64,000 nucleotides of DNA from Rhyacophila brunnea (Eukaryota > Arthropoda > Insecta > Trichoptera > Rhyacophilidae), in assembly GCA_022495005.1 (NCBI GenBank), contig JAGYXB010000804.1, positions 488,507-552,506 on the forward strand, in the 5' to 3' direction. Of the stretch, positions 42,415-54,475 are shown piece by piece. The notes under the pieces are model-generated. The model saw nothing but the letters and a program-made list of their open reading frames with translations. It was not told where the DNA came from and did no database searches. Each line of letters starts with the position of its first letter. Positions within the stretch are counted from its first letter, which is position 1. The position numbers and the translations under genes were made by a program.

Positions 42415-44690
42415 TAAAAATGAATTGGTGTATCAACAGAAAATGCATTTTGCTCTTTCCAACTCTCTCAAAACCATTATCTTCTAATATCACAACATTC
42501 ACAACCAATGTCAATATCTACTGAACACATTGTTGGAAAAGATTTCTAGCTATAAAACATTATAATGGATAGCATTGTTTATTATGTATTTCAGATCTAA
42601 TGTTGACATAAGATGTCATAATGTATCAAATTATGTTAAAATTAGTACAATATTTTATATCAATTCATAATTATTTCTACAGTAGGTAATGTCATACATA
42701 ATTTGGCAGATCGGAAATATGCCGTTACCATAGCCGACCATAGTGAGTAAGGATTATTTTGCTTGGTGAAATATTTTTTCGCTTTGTGAATACCCTCGTG
42801 TTTATGTGATAGTCGTCAAAAATAAGTTTACTTATATTTGAAAAATATAATAAGTACCTACGTTACTTTTGTTTGGTGTTATATTTAGTTTCTGTGAAAA
42901 CTATTATCTAAATTGATTTTTTTTTGTTGGTGTGAATTATGTTCAAACCGTCCCCGCAATTGAACACCAAACCTGTGGTAACGTCTAGTGGACGATGTGA
43001 ATATGTACACAATAATGATTAAAAAGTCAAAATATTCTATAGGAGTAACAAAACAGTGTCATTAGATCCATTCGAGATGTTTCTCGTAATACCACGTAGT
43101 TTAATTAAAATCTATTCTAATTTCATACTATGCGCAATTCAATAAATTGTAATATGCTATTCTGGCGTAGATCTATTTCTAAACTGTTTATTTTATATGT
43201 AGGCATATGTAATGTATCTTTCATCTGACCATCATTTACCGAATTAAACCTATAATAGCATGCAATACCTATTACCATCAACATATTATTTGAATTAAGA
43301 ATTTAAATTTTTTACATTTTAATAAATGCCTAATATTGAATGCAAAGCCATAGATAATATTATTTATAGTATAAAACCGACATGGTTTTGATAAGACACA
43401 CGATTCTTACTCTGCTCTATGTCAATGGAGGAACAATAATTAATGAATGACTTATATGACTTTACATAAGTTGTTCTCAATCCTCGCTTCGAGAAATTTT
43501 TGATGAAATTCTCGAAATTTTTTCACCGCATGTGCATTGTGAATAAATAGTTTAAACAGTAATTAATCACCATTAATTATTGTAATCGAATGAAATTGAT
43601 AAATATAAAAGTCATAGGTATTGTCTTACACATTCATTTTATTTTCTAATATGTTCACATTTCTTTTATACGATTTCTGTGGAACCTGAATAATATAATT
43701 AATGTAAAAATATTCTAGACTAATTTCTGTAGGTGCAGTTTTTAATTTTTTCGGACAATTTTTAAAAAAGCTAATACTTTTTATTTCTATAGAGGAAGTT
43801 TTATGAAATCACCAGGAAGATCTAAAACAAGGTCACACTCTTTTTCGGTAGAAGAAAATTTTTGATGTATAATAGCAAGAAACACCTTTAAAAATATATT
43901 ATTATATAATTGATGAATTCAATGTATTACATTATAAAGCCATACACCGGATACGTACCCGGGAGTCGTGACCCACGGCTTCATAAACAGACATTTTGTC
44001 AGTCGTCCAATGCGATAATTATTACATTTATACAAACGGGAACACTGCAATTCCGAGACATCAAAATTGCATCAGACAGTATCCGAAAGACAAGTTGTTT
44101 AGAACCACTGTTAAGAATAATCAGTTCATTGAGAGTTTTCGCTCATTAGTTGCACGAGTTCTGTGATGTCATTCACCATCCGTAATCGGCCATTTTGATT
44201 TAACTCGGGAGTATCTATGTATGAAGAGAAGTACATATTATTATGCTTGATTAATTAAACATTAAATAAACCATCTTCATTTTTAAAAAAAATGTATCTT
44301 GCGGATACTTCTAGATAGGTATTTAATTTATAAGTCGCCAATGATAAGTTCACTGAGTTTCGAACTAAGTAATCTAGGCTGAAGACCCAGGGGTACCACC
44401 AATTCCATATTCAGAAGGTAAAAAAAGTAGATAACTCCCAAATTTTTTACTGGCAATGTTAGGTCACTCTGTAAAAGTGTAAAAAGTGCTTGACATTATC
44501 TGATTTTCAGAACTCGCCAATTTTATATGTAGTTTACGCCGATTGATCGAAATATAACTGTATATTGAAGACAGAATAATACTCACAAGTCGTCACCCTA
44601 TACCCCATTTCGAACTTGTTCTAAGTGCGTAAAATAATAGTAATTTTAGTTAAAAGGAATTAAAAAACATAATGCAAATGTTGCTATATA
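42415..44690. other. About 2.3 kb without a recognised gene
   Basis: The 79-codon frame at 43910-44149 (plus) is unremarkable. A minus-strand tRNA-like piece near 44345-44410 (CTGGGTCTTCAGCCTAG, then TAGTTCGAAACTCAG) is degenerate. No termini or LINE motifs were recognised; this is one of the emptiest stretches. Confidence 0.45.
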
Positions 44691-45644
44691 GGGGAGCGTG
44701 TGGTAATGGGAGCTTGCGGGTAATGGGAGCGACTGCAAAACAGGTACCATCTAACATTAAAATGACTCGGAAATAACCAAAACATCTTCGTCAATCGTCG
44801 GCTAAGCCCGTCGATCGCTGTCGGCTGCTTAGTGGCACGTGCACGCGCGTGGCGAGTGGAAGTGTGATCTGGGATAGGTGCTTATATCAATTTACAATAC
44901 ATAAACATCAACGTAAGTACTTAATATTTTACTTATTTTATCATATTTTGTGTCCATTGTATAGCCAGATACATGTATTTTTGTTTAGTAGTTTCAGAAT
45001 CAAGGTTTAAAATGGTTTGGTTGCGTTATTTATCAACCTTCAAAGTGGTTGATATTCGGGTAATTGGAGCCTAGGTAGCTCCCATTACCCCTATATAAAT
45101 TTCACACCTCTTTTACTAGCAGAAAAGATTTTAATTGTTCCAGATGCCCAGAAATAGAAAGCTGACGACTTTCAAGGCTGGTTGGACGGTGACTTCATTG
45201 GAAAATGCCCTCCGAAACCAGAAAGATTATATTTGTGTTTTTTGCTTAGTTCCATAACATGACGTGTTGATTCTTTTGATATTTTTAGTACTAGAGCATA
45301 TTTTTGTTGAATTACATTAGTAAATATTTAACATTTTGTTGTACCTATGTCTGTTATAATGTGTATAAGTGTTTGTAAGCAAATTAAAATATGAAGCTCC
45401 CATTACATGTTTGGTAAATTTTTGGCTCTCATTACCCTACATGTGGGGTAATTGGAGCCAAATGTGTTTTTTGGGAAAACGTTTTTTTTGTACCTTAATT
45501 ATAGAATTTGGAGTGGAAAATTGCAGTAATATTATTACTATGTAACCAAAGGACTCATTTCAAGTCTTAATAATAACGATTAGAACATTTTGTTACTTTT
45601 TTTCAACAATTTCCTTAGTAGGCTCCAATTCCCCCTTGCTCCCC
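44691..45644 (+). mobile_element. pogo-like MITE with GGTAATGGGAGC subterminal repeats, TA-flanked
   Basis: The ends are GGGGAGC at 44691 and GCTCCCC at 45644, with TA on both sides (44689-44690, 45645-45646). The TIR continues as GGTAATGGGAGC on the left and GGGAATTGGAGC (inverse) on the right. GGGTAATKGGAGC-like motifs recur in both orientations near 44712, 44729, 45057, 45080, 45395, 45427 and 45450. A 5' UTR intron (CAACGTAAGTAC at about 44914; acceptor TTGTTCCAG ending at 45143) precedes a transposase start remnant. It is an internally deleted derivative of an autonomous element. Confidence 0.8.
45144..45257 (+). pseudogene. pogo/CENP-B-like transposase N-terminal remnant
   Basis: The ATG at 45144 directly follows a CAG splice acceptor. 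The 37 codons begin MPRNRKLTTFKAGWTVTSLE and then NALRNQ, resembling the start of pogo/Tigger-type transposases (MPRxRKxKTxRGxWxEExLxxAL), where the first helix-turn-helix begins. The frame runs into a stop at 45255-45257; the rest of the HTH, the CENP-B-type domain and the DDE core are deleted. Together with the TA flanks this assigns the element to the pogo group. Confidence 0.6.
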
Positions 45645-45818
45645 TACTGCGCGTAGAATTCCGGATTGCAAGAACGAAAGTCGATTAATAAAATATGACA
45701 ACGCCTTCAGAAGAAACAACAAAACTTCACGAACTGGTTGATGACTATTCAAAGGTAGTTTTTTTTCCGTTCCGAAATATGTCTGACAGCACGAATAAAT
45801 TAATGTGATACCGCGTAA

Positions 45819-46129
45819 GGCCCGTTTCAGACGGGACACCGGTGTCGCGCTCGATATAATATAGGAGGCCTTTGTATTCGAATAAAGGAGCCTTTGTATT
45901 ATGTTTGTGAACGCCCCAGAGCTAATGAGTCAAAACATAATTTCGCGTTATAAATTAGAACATAAAATTAGCTGCGGTAATAAAAACAAGTGTATCGGCG
46001 GCTCGAGGATGTAGCGGCCGACGGAAAAGTGTACCGGACACGCGTTGACTCTGGGGCATTCATAAACATAATACAAAGGCCTCCTTATTATATACAAGCG
46101 CGACACCGATGTCCCGTCTGAAACGGGCC
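45819..46129. mobile_element. PIF/Harbinger-like MITE, 311 bp, TAA target duplication
   Basis: The left end GGCCCGTTTCAGACGGGACA (45819) and its inverse ending TGTCCCGTCTGAAACGGGCC (46129) are flanked by TAA (45816-45818, 46130-46132). TIRs are about 85 bp. The left arm contains an internal duplication of CCTTTGTATT that the right arm lacks. A truncated relative is at 2812-2913. A 3-bp TAA duplication with GGCC-type ends fits PIF/Harbinger. Confidence 0.88.
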
Positions 46130-46132
46130 TAA

Positions 46133-46860
46133 GTAACTGCATCAACACTCCACGTTCTTAATATAGATGTTGTCATTCATAAACAAGACTGTCTTCATTA
46201 TGAATTAACGTAACGTAAAATTAAAATATAAAAACACTATTTAGAATGATGACTGCCATATTATTATTATCCAGTTATCTGCTTACTGGCCGGACGTAAA
46301 AGAAAACATAAAAACAAAGTAACGTAGTTCAGACATATCTATCATGGTTTGAGACATACACATGTGTAGCAGATGTTTCTTCATTCATACAAATTAATTA
46401 ATATCAAATTAGGTTAATTTTCTGGAGCAATTGAATTTCATTGCATTTCAAGTACTCATTGACAAATTGTGTATTTAACCTTAATTTAATTGTCAGAGCA
46501 GAATACTTATTCTATTTGTGGCAAGGGAGATAGGATAATAATTATTGGCCTATTCAATTTAAAAACATTTGAACACACATTTAATAAGTAGAAAATAACA
46601 TATGTACATATAATATTAATCCGCCATAAGTGTTCACATTAGAAACATTAAAGTACTAAGCCTAGCAAACAGAAGTTTCTAATTAATAAAAATATATTGA
46701 AGTACGTAAACGCATACTTAATCTTTTGAAAGAAAGTGAATTTCACGAAATTAAATTGTATTCAACTTCGGTAATAATTAATTATAAGCAAGCGCATCAC
46801 GCAAAACACAAAATTCGGAGATATCCTGACGCCATCTATGGAGCAAGCTAGTATTATTAT
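46133..46860. other. No gene seen
   Basis: Unassigned AT-rich sequence. Confidence 0.45.
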
Positions 46861-47316
46861 CAGAGCGTTGGAGCAGACACTTTTTTGAGTTGCTCCAGAT
46901 CCGCTCCGGCACCTAATACTTGCTCCGGCTACACTCCAGGGTCTGCTTCGCTCCGGGTAAAAAGTTTTAATAAGTATTATAATACGAGTAATATGTATAC
47001 AAATGTTAAAAAATAAGTAGTTTTAAAATAATCGTCATTTTCATTATTAATTCTATTAAACAAAATTTCCAACAGCAAATCGTCTCTCATTATTTGCATT
47101 TTCTGTCAAAAAATCGAGGTTATTATCACTCGGCAGGGTTGTCATATTTCAAATAATTCCAGTATTGCAAAGTGTCAAAATTTACTATTTTCATTGGATT
47201 TTAGGACGAAAATTTTATAATAAAAAAACATCCGGAGCAGTGGAGCACTACATATTTTCGGTGCTCCGGGTAAAATCACATTGCTCCAGTGCTCCGAGCT
47301 CCGCTGCAACGCTCTG
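46861..47316. mobile_element. hAT-type MITE with TGCTCCGG subterminal repeats, 456 bp, perfect 8-bp TSD
   Basis: Ends CAGAGCGTTG (46861) and CAACGCTCTG (47316). The octamer ATTATTAT lies on both sides (46853-46860, 47317-47324). GCTCCGG/CCGGAGC-like motifs are repeated on both flanks of the interior (near 46895, 46906, 46923, 46952, 47231, 47261, 47285, 47290), the kind of subterminal array bound by hAT transposases. Non-coding. Confidence 0.88.
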
Positions 47317-47503
47317 ATTATTATTACCAGGTCCACTGTACGTGCGTCTAACTTGCAAACTTAGAATACTCCGGGATTTTTTACGCTTTAAAAAAATTAG
47401 AACGCTTTAAAAAAAATCATAGTTATTGCTCCTTCCAAAATTTCAATTAATCATGTGGCAAAAAGACTATCTAGTGGGATTTGCACATAATAATATTATA
47501 TCT

Positions 47504-48140
47504 ATGGGTTGGTACACACCTGATGGTCTATATTTAGTTTCAATATACAGTAGAATACAGTGAAATGTAAAAATTGTTAAAAATATCCTGTTAATGTTAA
47601 ACATGTTTAAATCCAAATGTCGAATAACATGTATTGACTTAGTATAGTACACACGCACTATATGCACTATATTACACGCATTTTCGTAATTTTAGAGAAG
47701 TGATTATAAAAAATAACAGACTTCAAAAGTGCAAAGAAAACTTCCAATGCAGGATTACTGAAAGCAAGCGAATCGACATTAACGTCACTGCACAACGGGT
47801 GTTGGATACATACCTACATCATCCGAAGACGAATAAACAGGGTTTTGTTTGTGGTTTTATATAATGCCGGGTCAACACTGGCAACATGTCGCGCGACAAC
47901 TCGTTAAATTTTACGACAATTATGATAATTGCTTAAGAAATTTTACGATAATTATCATACTTATCGTAAAATTTAACGAGGTTGTCGCGCGACATGTTGC
48001 CAGTGTGGACCCGGCATAACGGACTTTCAGCTTTAACGGACACCCCCTCACCCGCATTAGTACGTTATATCGGGGTTCTACTGTATATCGATGGGTTGGT
48101 ACACACCTGATGTTCTATGTTCAGTTTCATATGTTTTGAG
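47504..48140. repeat. Direct repeat pair, about 45 bp, flanking a Tigger-like end and a hairpin MITE
   Basis: ATGGGTTGGTACACACCTGA followed by TG-TCTATRTTYAGTTTCA occurs at about 47504-47551 and 48091-48130. Between them, CAGTAGAATACAG at about 47556 and the inverse CGGGGTTCTACTGTATA at about 48072 could be ends of a pogo/Tigger-type element. The hairpin at 47865-48016 is nested in it. Confidence 0.5.
47865..48016. mobile_element. Near-perfect hairpin MITE, 152 bp, TAA-flanked
   Basis: TGCCGGGTCAACACTGGCAA ... is mirrored by ... TTGCCAGTGTGGACCCGGCA, with about 70-bp arms meeting around TAATTGCTTAAGAAATTTTA. TAA flanks both sides (47862-47864, 48017-48019), fitting PIF/Harbinger. The arms differ at only a few positions (for example CAACACT versus CCACACT, ACAACTCG versus ACAACCTCG). 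Confidence 0.9.
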
Positions 48141-50324
48141 AAAATCGAATTTGAAAGATTGAAATCGATTATAAATCGAAGACGAAATGGAGACAATTTC
48201 TATTAGAAAGAGAACATATATTCTTAAATAGCCCTTTAGGATTATAGTAAGTATAATAGTATGACAAAGATTGAAGACAGACGTTTGTGTGAAATAGCCA
48301 ATTTTCGGTGAACACTGCATGTACAAATCCGTGCATAAAGCCATTTGCATTTATGTACATATTATAATAAATAATAAACACGCAAAGTACGACAAAATGC
48401 ATTCCTTGAAAATCTCCCCATAATTCATCCAATCAGTAAAGGGTCAGACGAGTCTATTTGCGGGGTCACCAGTGGACAAGTCACACTAACATACCAAGAT
48501 CAATTCCAAACACCCACGTGAGGGACTTTGAAAACAATCAGACATTACTTACAAGCCAAAGACCCTGTCTGAGTGAACTATGGACATGATATGATAAGTT
48601 ACTGTAAATATTGTAGATACATAGATAATGTGCACTTACCTACTATATTAATATTTATCTATGTTTTTAATTACCTACTCATTAAGTTTTCAATCGATCA
48701 TATTAATTTCCTAATTGAATTATTATTTACATATTTACAAGATAGAATAAAGTGTACGTATCTATATTTCATCCAGTGTGTAGTATGTAGTAAAGTATAA
48801 CTTTTGTATCTAAAGTAGTGTCATAATTGTATATAATGTAAATTTGACAATGAACGCTTTATTATGTCAAACTTATAAATTCCCACGTAGTCTCGAGATG
48901 TTTATAGCTCAGCCAAACATCAAAGCCTTTTTGTGTATCCAAATTTTTATGAGAGAATTAACCAGTAATATTATGTACCTACTCATGAATATGTATTTTT
49001 TTGTTGTTGTTTTTATAATAATTATTATTACTTACATAAATTTAATAGCAGTGTATTACAGCTAAATAAGTCTCAACTGAGACGTCGTAGATAACTTTGA
49101 GTTTACTCATAACAGTAACCTGAAATTAACCATGAATTTACACAGAACCGAGAGAAGTGGAATCATCTTGGAGAAGTCTTCATCCAGCAGTGGACCGATT
49201 ATGGTATTATACTTATTATAAAATAAGCTAGCCTTTAAAATCACCTTTCAAATGAACATTTAGTGTGATTATATTATTACTGCCATTGTAGGTAAAATTC
49301 TATTTCGATTTTAAATCGGAATATTTTTTAAATCACTTCGTTTTAAAAAAAAAAAAAGAAAAAAAAGGCTGTTTAAATAGGTACCTATCACTTTTAAGAG
49401 TGTGTAAAACTATACTAAATAATACTAATGAAAAGTCTATCTATTCGTTTTTCTAAATATTTGCCTTTTGATGAGCCTTTCAACTATTTCCATGATACCT
49501 ATGCACATAATAGCTTCTTGTGTCCTGAGTTTGTGTTAAATTACAACTCAAAAACTACTGCATTAATGTTATAAGAAACTATAAAGGCTATATCAATTTA
49601 ATATATCGATATCTCAAAGCATAACTGCACAATAAAGCGTCTCAAAAATAAAGGACTTGCAACAATTCACCACGAGTAGATAAACCTTTATCTATATCTA
49701 CCTGAGATGAGGTGCGGGTAGAAGAGGTCGCGCTTACATCCAACGGTTGTCAATCGCGCGGCCTCACTCTTAATATAAGTTGTATGTATTTGATACTGAC
49801 GTACGTGTCTAAAACCACTGACTGGATATTCATAGAAAAGGAACGCCTAGGACCTAAGTAGAGAACCACGCGCCCAGATCTAACCACTCTATCTCATGAA
49901 TTAATTCGAAAAAAATCGAATCAGTCTATTTCTTCATTCTGCTTGTACTTTGTATGTATTATCTGTTTTCTCTTTATTTCCGTATTTCACGCGAGCACAG
50001 TTGGGGGGTATCGCTAGTATAGAATATATTGTATTGGTAGCAATGAACGGTTAATATAATTAATCAATACGTAGATACTTATTTAGTGGATAATAAAAAG
50101 ACCGCACCACACTTGACACGATCTGATCTCTGTTGAGTTAACTGTTAATCAAAGGCGTATCGATGGCTTGGTGCATTGACTCATGTGTCAATTCACATTA
50201 TATTTTTCAATCACAGAAGGCAATCAATGCAGCTTGGTACAATGTACAAGCGCTAAAAATGTTAAATGGTATTTGTCTTGCTTATTTCCCGGGACTTTTC
50301 GGATATTACAGTACTAAAAATTCT
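48141..50324. other. About 2.2 kb without a recognised gene; LINE tail at 49145-49205
   Basis: CCGAGAGAAGTGGAATCATC then TTGGAGAAGTCTTCATCCAG and CAGTGGACCGATTA reads ERSGIILEK / GEVFIQQWTD-like, the end of a non-LTR ORF2. AT-rich frames at 48573-48800 and 48844-49065 are compositional. A poly-A run lies at 49347-49368. Confidence 0.45.
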
Positions 50325-50830
50325 CTATAACTACTTAGTTAGAAGCAGACTTGAGAGTGGGTCTATAGTCTGGGCCCGCATCAGTTGAAGTACGGCCTTA
50401 AGGTGGAGAGGGTCCAGAAGAAATTTTTGAGACTTCTTTACTTTCGGCTATATGGATATCATCCGTGGCTCTATCCGACTGACTTTCATTATTAGGTATT
50501 TCACTGACTTTCATTATTATTAGGTATGCTTACATACTGTAGCTTAAAGTTTAGAAGAGGTCTTTATTTAGCTACATATTTCTTCCGACTTATAGGTACA
50601 CAGCGCAGATGGAAACTCTGCCGTTCTTGGTGGTATCGGCTTGAGTGTTTCTGATAATTATCTTAGAAATCGGGGGCATCCGTTTTTTGTTCTCCCAAGG
50701 TGCAGAACTAACATGCCATTAGTAATGCCAATTGGGAGGGCAACAACTATGTTTTATCAAATCGCTTCGGATATTGATGTATTCCACTTACGTGAGGGTT
50801 AATTTAGGTGGACGTTGTTTTATAAGTTTT
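50325..50830 (+). pseudogene. Jockey-like LINE 3' end, copy 2 (plus strand)
   Basis: Begins VRSRLESGSIVWAR, then KVERVQKKFLRLLYFRLYGY and HPWLYPTDF. A short tandem duplication (ACTGACTTTCATTATT, twice near 50476-50520) breaks the frame. It resumes at LLxxLTYCSLKFRRGLYLAT-like sequence and ends with FRWTLFYKF near 50830. Same family as 1800-2405, extending further upstream. Multiple shifts and stops show it is dead. Confidence 0.8.
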
Positions 50831-51379
50831 AAGATAAGGTCTATCAACCTAGTTAATTTTGTGTGTTTCCATGTAGTTATTTTTCTTATTTTATTATTTA
50901 CTCACATTATTATCGTGTATTTTTTATTTGAATCTGAAAACTGTACAAACCGAAATAGCTATCGACATAATTTAAAGCAATCCGAGGAACGAGGCAAAAA
51001 CCTTATTTCGAACAGCTTATCGAATGAAGAAGTAGCTACTTGATTGTTAGAAAAGTGCCAATTCACCAACCCGAAGCGATGCTTGGTTGGTTAATAGGCA
51101 AACGGAATTTCGCGATCATGCGAGCTTGCAACCTGCATGAGCGATTCCATGTTTCCACACACCATGTTATTAATGACACGCCATCTCTAAATTACATATA
51201 CCTACGCAATGAAGTCATTATACGAGAGTCAAGTTATCAGGAGACAAACAAGACAGAGTCGTACCAGTAAATAATCGTATGCGATGCATATAAATGTTAG
51301 TCAGGTATGTGGACACCTTGTAAATGCATACAGAATTTTGCTTTTTTAACTCATTTACAACCATTCATGTTGACTAGGG
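50831..51379. other. No gene seen; probable 3' UTR of the LINE copy, then unassigned
   Basis: The frames at 50732-51043 and 51040-51270 overlap LINE sequence or lack any motif. Confidence 0.4.
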
Positions 51380-51755
51380 TAGAGTTTCTCAAACTATGTT
51401 CCGCGAAACGTGAATAGCTGTTCCATAAATTTATCAAAGAAGAGTACTCCAGTGTGTCAAAACAAGCAATTATTGTTTTACTTTAGTTTACTACGAAATA
51501 TTTATGAGAAAAGCTATATACTGCAACGAAGTCATAGTCCAGGAACAGGCTCGACGCCACACCAGATATTATAAAAAATCCTCTTTCTAATATTGTGCCT
51601 GATATCAAGAAGATTTTGCAATTCAAGGTCAAAGAGTAGACATTAAGAACTTCACTTATGTATTATTTACCTACCCTACAAAATAAACAAAGTGTTCCGT
51701 TTAAATTTCAGGATTTGCCAAGTGTTCTATCGCAGGGAAAAATTGGGAAACCCTG
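51380..51755. mobile_element. hAT-like non-autonomous element, about 375 bp
   Basis: The ends TAGAGTTTCTCAAACTATG (51380) and GGGAAACCCTG (51755) are imperfect inverses of the CAGGGTTTCTCAAAC type. AGGGTAG occurs at both borders, but the boundary is ambiguous, so a target duplication is not claimed. CACTTTGTT/AAGTGTTCC-like pieces near the right side suggest a ZBED-type hAT relative, without coding sequence. Confidence 0.55.
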
Positions 51756-53229
51756 GAGGGTAGGAGGAGGTAGACTGTGACGCACACTTAATTTTCCGCC
51801 CCTGTGGGGGGCGCTCCCATAAGGAGTAGTGCCTCCCAACCGCTCGGTCTGATCCTGGTAGTCAATGTACCACCGGTTAGATGATTACGACCCTCGACAA
51901 AGCAGAACAATATTTAATATATGTAGAAGTCCCGCAGTTTGCTCTGGCAGGTCCCACCACTTCTCAGGGTGAACTGTGGAAGAGATAAGTCGGTCACAGA
52001 CCATGTACATATAGGTAATAAGATAATAGGATTAAATTTTGACTAAATATAATATGCTTAGGTAAAGGGTTAATTAAGATAGATTAAATATAAAATATGA
52101 TTTGGTTGTAAGATAATTGGTAATGTATAATTGTAATATAATGGTTAATGAAATGTAATATGCAATGGGTTAGCGAAATAATAAAGTGGGACATATGGAC
52201 GGGCGTTAATAGTATATGGTAATTAATGTAATTAAAGTAATATTAATATTAATCATATTATGTACATCGATATCACTATATGTTTGGTTGATAGACTGAC
52301 ATCCGTCAACCTTATATAAATGTGTAGCATATGGCGGTATCGGTGATCGGTGGGAATAGGTAAGAAATACGACCACCCCTAACGGATAAAAAGGCAAGAT
52401 TCTAAAATCCTATATCAGTCTGCTTGTGGATCCCGGGGGGCGTCTCTGTGACGCTTTGTTGCCTCGGGACCTGCGCGATCTCGTCTGCATAACTAATTAG
52501 AAATAATTAAGTTTATGTTAAATAATTAGTTAATAATAATCAAGTTAATTTTAAAATAATTAATTAATAATATTCGAATTAATTTTTAATTAATCAGTAA
52601 TAAATGTGGTTATTTTTGTGGACTTCGAGATATAAATAAATCAGACGTTTTCAAATGTTTTTTTTTGAATTTCGAGATTTAAATAAATGACTTTTCCTAA
52701 TTTACTTGTGAATTTCGGATGCGAACAATTCAGACCTTTTCCTTTTGGATAATTGTGGCTTGTAGACGTTAAATAATTTTGACATTCGACTTATTGTGAT
52801 TGTTTAACGAGAATCTAGTTACATATAAACATTATTTCATTGACATTTGATTATAAACTTTTGAATAAAGGGTGACCATAAGTTAAATTGTGTAACAACA
52901 TTGATAATATACCAGTTATGAAGTTTAACCAGTGTTTTCTTGAGTTATCGACTTTTTTTCTCTACCGTAACTTCCTGGTTACTCCGCGTCTATGAGATTC
53001 CTGCCTGTTCCTCCACATTAATGAACCTCCACTTCCAAGTGCCTGAGCTAGTCAGGAAGTCGGAGGCCTTCAACTGGCTAGTGGTGAGAGGAGGTTAACG
53101 AATCGAAAACAATATGACACACTTGGACAGTAAAGTGTTACTAACGAAACGTAAATAACTGTCCAAAAGTATGATATTCACACATATGCAACATAATATT
53201 ATAATGCATAACACGATGTATAAAATCTT
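51756..53229. other. About 1.5 kb without a recognised gene
   Basis: GC-richer patches at 51795-51840 (CGCCCCTGTGGGGGGCGC) and 52430-52490 (GATCCCGGGGGGCGTCTC) lie in AT-rich sequence. A 25-bp direct repeat (TTCGAGATWTAAATAAAT) occurs at 52625 and 52670. No domain recognised. Confidence 0.45.
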
Positions 53230-53515
53230 AATTATAGAATTTTGTAAATTTCAAAACACCATCATCTGTAATATGTATTCTATATTCATCGAAAACAAAT
53301 AAGAATGACAGAAAAGGTGCCCACTGTTTTTATCGAATCGCACATATCATATCTTAACTATTATGATGTTTAATTGATTTTAAAAACTAGCCAGCATCAT
53401 CCGCAATTTGTATTCGTACGTCAATGAAAACAAATAAGTATGACTGACAAAGTTTAGTGAGTTTAGTGTCCACTATTTATGTCGAATCTTAACAACCTAC
53501 TTCCACCCTTGCCAC
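53230..53515 (+). repeat. hAT-type MITE family X, copy 4 (right portion)
   Basis: AATGAAAACAAATAAGTATG, GACTGACAAAGTTTAGTG, TCGAATCTTAACAACCTACT and CCACCCTTGCCACTGG match the right arm. The region also holds an extra, rearranged partial repeat (ATCATCTGTAATATGTATTC). The left arm is missing. Confidence 0.75.
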
Positions 53516-53527
53516 TGGTATAGGTAA

Positions 53528-53672
53528 ATCGTTTTACAGTGGCACCATGGGTACGGCAAATGCGGCTTGCAGTTGTAGTGGTATTGTTTGCTGACATCGA
53601 AACAGGCATTGTCGCAAGCAATTCAATACACGCGCGAATCGCCTATGGTGCCACTGTAGAATGATTATCTAT
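53528..53672. repeat. MITE with ACAGTGGCACCAT termini, about 145 bp
   Basis: The left end AATCGTTTTACAGTGGCACC and right end GGTGCCACTGTAGAATGATT are inverted copies. A lone right end of the same family is at 34685-34716. No clear target duplication. Confidence 0.75.
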
Positions 53673-53686
53673 ATATAGGTATAATT

Positions 53687-53795
53687 GATTAATTTAATAA
53701 AACGCAAGAAATTTTATTACTTATATTTATTAAATTAATCAATAATACAATGCAGTTCCACCATGAATTGACAGTTAACACAATAAAAGAAAATA
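53687..53795. repeat. Family Z decayed hairpin
   Basis: TTTAATAAAACGCAAGAAAT and AATACAATGCAGTTCCACCA followed by TGAATTGACAGTTAAC match the Z family in inverse. TTGATTAATTTAATAAA and TTTATTAAATTAATCAA form a short stem. Confidence 0.7.
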
Positions 53796-54471
53796 TGGGT
53801 ACCTACCTATAATATGACTTGGGCTTGAGCGAAACTATTCATTTTAAACAGTCAAAATATATTACTTTAGTTTTTAATAATATAAAGGGGGGAGGGCAGA
53901 ATCCGAGTCAGAAGTTTCGCTACTGGGCGGAACCATGGTACAGCAAGTAATTCATATGAGTAGAGTGTTAAGAATCCATATTCGTGACGTGACCCGTCTC
54001 TCTCTTCATGCAGCGCGAGGTTATCTAGAATTCTAAATACGGCACGCAGCAGATAAAGAAAATCAATGATATTGAACTACAGTGTTGTCCCATATTATAT
54101 TATTATTTCACGATTGAGTCATGTTCGAGTAAGAGTTAAAATAGCCTATGAAAGAAAGAAAAAAATGAAGATCGCTAAATCAGATAAACCGGAAGAAACG
54201 ACCTGTGTTTGAACCCGTTTCCGCTAACTCGTGAATGACAATCATCCGACAGGTGGAGATTACGTCTTATATACAGCGACAATTGTACGAAATACCTACA
54301 GTACCCGTGAAAAAATACCAACTGTATTACTGTAATAATTAACCCCGTGTAATAATTTTAACAGTGTTGCAAACAACAAAATAAAAACAAGCTAGATAGT
54401 TTATAAAAAGAATGTTAGATTAAAAAACTCTCAACACAATAATTTAAAAACAAAAGTCATATTAAGGCGAT
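53796..54471. other. No gene seen
   Basis: Unassigned sequence. Confidence 0.4.
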
Positions 54472-54475
54472 ACTT

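Noticed and set aside
51372..51763. An 8-bp target duplication for the hAT-like element
   Set aside because: GACTAGGG and GAGGGTAG do not match; a shared AGGGTAG depends on a shifted boundary.
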